From the NCBI GenBank assembly GCA_025399215.1, contig MU621144.1:1-64000 (forward strand): DNA of 64,000 bases, read 5' to 3'. Below, in pieces: positions 60,955-64,000 of this stretch. Under the pieces are notes generated by a model. That model saw only the letters and a program-made list of their open reading frames with translations, did not search any database and was not told the DNA's origin. The position numbers and the translations under genes are program-made. Source of the stretch: Globomyces pollinis-pini. Taxonomy: Eukaryota > Chytridiomycota > Chytridiomycetes > Rhizophydiales > Globomycetaceae. The first letter of the stretch is position 1; the number at the start of each line of letters is the position of its first letter.

Positions 60955-62065
60955 TCATACAGTATTAATAAGAGGAGTGGATTCGGAAGGTACGTCGACC
61001 TGTCTATCCACTGATTCAGAAGCAACATTAGTGGATGTATTTGAGAGTGATTCTACAGCATTTTCTGATATATTCGCGTCTTCAATAAGCGACTCTTGAT
61101 CACTATCGATGATATTTGTGGAAGCATTTGAAGCAGAGCGAATCATAGACCCAACAAGTTGTGATTGTAGAATGAAATAACCCAGGAAAATACAAATAGA
61201 TCCAATTCCGATATTCCAGCCAAAATGCGTTCCAAGAACCAACCAATCTACCAAACTGGACAAAGGAATAGATGCAAGGATTCCTATTGATGCCATAACA
61301 GGACCAGAGAAAGTAATAACCAGTAAAAATAAGCAATTATAAATCATTCCTAGTGTAGCCACAAGTATGATCGAAAAGAATTCTTTCAATGGGGGTAATT
61401 CGAAGACTTCAAATCCAGTATAGTGAAAAATAGGAAAGAGAAAAAGGCCTAAACAAGCAGTCAATACACCCAAAACTCCAGTCAAATGAACAGAAAACAA
61501 TAGGGATGGTTTAGCAGGGACACATATTTTAGTATAAATGACTTCATAAGCGGCGACACACACTGAAGAGAAAGTAGCACAAGCATAGCCTACAATAGGA
61601 TTACTAGACGGAGTGGGATTAGCATTATCACCGAGAGAAATCACAACAATTCCGGAGATGCTGATGATTACAGCTAGCAGTTTTAACCATTTGAAAGATT
61701 CGTTGAGGAAAAGAGTTGCCAGTATATAGGTAAAGAAACAAGAAGTGTTGTAAATCTAAAGAATAAGAGAGAGGGAGGGTATATACAGCTGTGATATCAC
61801 CAATTGGTATTTTTGATACAGCCGAGTACCAAGCGAGAGAAGCTGAGGTGAATATAGCAGTCATGATGAGCATTCTCGTCCATATAGAGGTAGAATAAGC
61901 GAGAGGCGGTAGAGAATTTGATTGAGAGGCAATGAAAGCAATGTAATCATGATGAGAATGATTTCTTCTATAAAACAAATAAACAGTAGGAATGAACAGT
62001 GAATAACAACTAGATATTAATTCGATCCATTAGCGTACGAGTGAGAGAAGTAAAGAAGAAGCCAT
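60955..62065 (-). CDS. EamA/SLC35F-type drug/metabolite transporter
   Basis: The middle exons give a series of hydrophobic helices. The stretch SLAWYSAVSKIPIGDITAIY joins, across an intron, to NTSCFFTYILATLFLNESFK, then WLKLLAVIISISGIVVISLG. Later helices include YACATFSSVCVAAYEVIYTK, MIYNCLFLLVITFSGPVMAS and LVLGTHFGWNIGIGSICIFL. This order, with GDI.A.YN and LNE.F...K, matches the SLC35F5/YML018C-like EamA transporters, some of which sit on vacuolar or mitochondrial membranes. The C-terminal 60 residues are acidic and Ser/Thr-rich. The 5' end is uncertain: an ATG at 62065 is proposed, but the joint between first and second exons did not resolve. Substrate unknown. Confidence 0.75.
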
Positions 62066-62205
62066 GGTTTAAAGTAGTTTGTTTGAATCAATTGAACGAC
62101 TTGTGACTGTAGAACAAATGACAAAATGCAACACACCAACAACCACTGTGACATAAAAAAAAACAAAAAAAATCAAAATCATAATGCAAATCATACACTT
62201 CTTTA

Positions 62206-63691
62206 TTATTCATGTCTTAGTCTTTCTGGAACGGATTTGGGATCAAATCCTGGCATTGGTAAACTGTGTGCAAATGCTTGTACTTTGGCTCGAAGTGCTT
62301 TCACATCAGCATTACCATCCAAAGCCGCAACAAAGTCTTTCATCAATTTACCAGACTGGTTTTGAATCTTCAATGCCAATTGTACAACTTCATGTAATAA
62401 TTCAGCAACATATATAGCTTCTTTTTCTTTGACTGATCGTGATGTTAATGGAGATAATCCAACTCGCACACCACCTGGGGTAAATGCTGACACATCTCCA
62501 TGCACCGCATTCTTGTTCAAGGTAATGTTGACTGCATCACAGATCTTTTCAACTTTTCCTCCATTCAATCCTACTGGTCTGAGATCCCAAAGAACCAAAT
62601 GGTTAACAGTACCATCAGTAACAAGTTTGTAACCATGTCCCTTTAAGGTATCGGCAACTGCTACAGCATTCTTTCGGACTTGACTAGCATATTGCTTGAA
62701 TTCTGGAGATGCAGCTTGCTTTAAAGCAACGGCAATAGCTGCAATGGTGTTGTTGTGCGGACCTCCTTGGTTGGATGGGAAAACTGCAAAATTAATCTTA
62801 TCTTCCAAATCAGCGTTCTTCTCGCCCTTTGGTGCACGTTGGAAGAAAATTAAACCGGCACGAGGTCCACGTAGAGTTTTATGGGTAGTGGTGGTAACAA
62901 CATCACAGAATTCAAATGGATTGGCAGCTTCACCACTAAAGATATCAATATGACGATTCATACCTGCATACTAAACCAGAGATATGTGCAATATCGGCCA
63001 TTAAGTAAGCACCATGTTGATCTGCAATTGCTCTCAAACGTGCATAGTCCCATTCACGTGGATATGCGGATGCACCACAGATAATCAATCTTGGGCGGTA
63101 CAACTTTGCATTAGCTTCCAATCGATCGTAATCGATAAAACCAGTTTGCATATCAACCTATACTTAGTACATTGCATGGCAAACCTGGTATGGGAGTGAT
63201 TCAAAGTAAATGGCAGATGAAGAAATCTTCTTTTTAGCAGTAGCATAACCATGAGTTAAATGTCCACCTGATGGTAGATCAAGACCCATAATACGGTCAC
63301 CTGGGTTCAACATGGCAGTATATGCAGAAAAGTTGGCAGTGGAACCAGAGTATGGTTGAACATTGACACCCCATTTGGTAGGATCCAAGTTAAAGGCAGT
63401 TAAAGCACGTTCCCGACAAACATTTTCCACCACATCAACGAATTCATTACCACCATAGTAACGAGCCCCAGGTAAACCTTCTGAATATTTGTTAGTTAAT
63501 GCAGACCCGTTGGCTTCCATCACGGCTTGGGAAGTGAAATTCTATGGTTAATCATCTTGGTTTACCTCTGAAGCAATCAGTTCTAGACAAGAGTATTGTC
63601 TCCATTTTTCGTGTTGGATCAGATCATAGATGGCAGGATCTTCTTGTTCAAGAGTAGTATTCAAGCATTTATTCCATGAATCGACAGACAT
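62206..63691 (-). CDS. SHM2: serine hydroxymethyltransferase, probably cytosolic
   Basis: ATG 63691 gives [20 protein letters not shown] without a targeting sequence. PLP-enzyme motifs follow: CLELIASE joined to [77 protein letters not shown], and the PLP-binding lysine in [16 protein letters not shown]. It ends [10 protein letters not shown]. Four introns; one of about 28 nt joins SGLVCSG to EAANPFEF. The enzyme interconverts serine and glycine with tetrahydrofolate, feeding one-carbon metabolism. It is complete. Codon use is more GC-rich than its neighbours, as expected of a highly expressed gene. Confidence 0.97.
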
Positions 63692-63832
63692 TTTTTTCGT
63701 AAAGATTTCAAATAGATTTTTTTCCTTTATAGCACATGATTACATAAGCCTAAGAGTGATGAAAATCGAATTGAAAAAATGAAAAAAAAAATGAAAAAAT
63801 TACTGGATTGGTAGTTATTGGCAATCAGTGTT

Positions 63833-64000
63833 TTATATATGTCGACTAGCTAATCTACTACTGGTACGGGGAGTTGCTTCTCTCTGGCTTTGTGCAGAAA
63901 CACTCGACTGATCGATTAACTCCTCATTAGAGGTTTGACGTTGATGGATTCGCGTTGAACTTCTGGTGGATTTACGTGGTGATTCGGCCGCGATACTTTT
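63833..64000 (-). CDS. 3' end of an unidentified gene (partial)
   Basis: The last 55 codons of a minus-strand frame run off the window end and stop at TAA 63833-63835. The translation is Ser/Thr/Arg/Gln-rich (KSTRSSTRIHQRQT, then PRTSSRLASRHI), probably a disordered tail. It lies about 140 nt upstream of the SHMT start on the same strand. No family can be named from this piece. Confidence 0.6.
   Translation of the reverse strand, partial: KSIAAESPRKSTRSSTRIHQRQTSNEELIDQSSVSAQSQREATPRTSSRLASRHI

Overview
The window is nuclear DNA of a flagellated (zoosporic) fungus, most likely a chytrid. It is AT-rich and gene-dense, and the genes carry many very short introns (mostly 25-36 nt, GT...TAG with a TAAC/TAAT-like branch site). 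The content fits: a CFAP53-like axoneme protein, katanin p60 and a vasohibin imply a flagellum, while a fungalysin (M36) protease, two DGAT2 enzymes, a Gin4/BRSK-type kinase and Cce1 are fungal in flavour. Species placement is inference. Gene models below were built by eye, joining exons through GT-AG junctions that restore known family motifs.

Layout. 1-20 kb: a decayed M36 gene, an F-box-like gene, a membrane-anchored UBA protein, an F-box/ankyrin gene and ataxin-10 on the plus strand; then katanin p60, a papain-like protein, intact fungalysin and a second UBA protein on the minus strand; SGT1 (plus); REI1, CFAP53 and a second F-box-like gene (minus). M36, UBA and F-box-like families each occur twice here, which looks like an old local duplication. 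20-32 kb: HMG-box factor, Gin4/BRSK-like kinase, a type I membrane SH3 protein, an array of three RNF216-like RBR ubiquitin ligase genes (one truncated, one with a damaged splice site), DUS2 and another F-box/ankyrin gene. 32-46 kb: TMEM184-like protein, a probable SYCP2/Red1-like meiotic axis protein, importin-13-like karyopherin, a 7TM protein, methylcrotonyl-CoA carboxylase beta and an atypical Ras-like GTPase. 46-64 kb: vasohibin, QCR2, LTA4 hydrolase/aminopeptidase, HEI10-like RING protein, two tandem DGAT2 genes, a long ankyrin gene, Cce1, rhomboid protease, EamA/SLC35F-type transporter, SHMT and the 3' end of one more gene.

The most unusual features are gene-structural. The vasohibin gene has one intron position occupied by what reads as five complete minimal introns joined head to tail with no exon between them (47148-47310). 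The Cce1 gene needs a 5-nt microexon (59077-59081) to keep frame across its active-site region. Functional themes are tubulin and flagellum (katanin, vasohibin, CFAP53), meiosis (HEI10-like, SYCP2/Red1-like), ubiquitin signalling (F-box, RBR, UBA) and mitochondria/lipid (QCR2, MCCB, Cce1, DGAT2).
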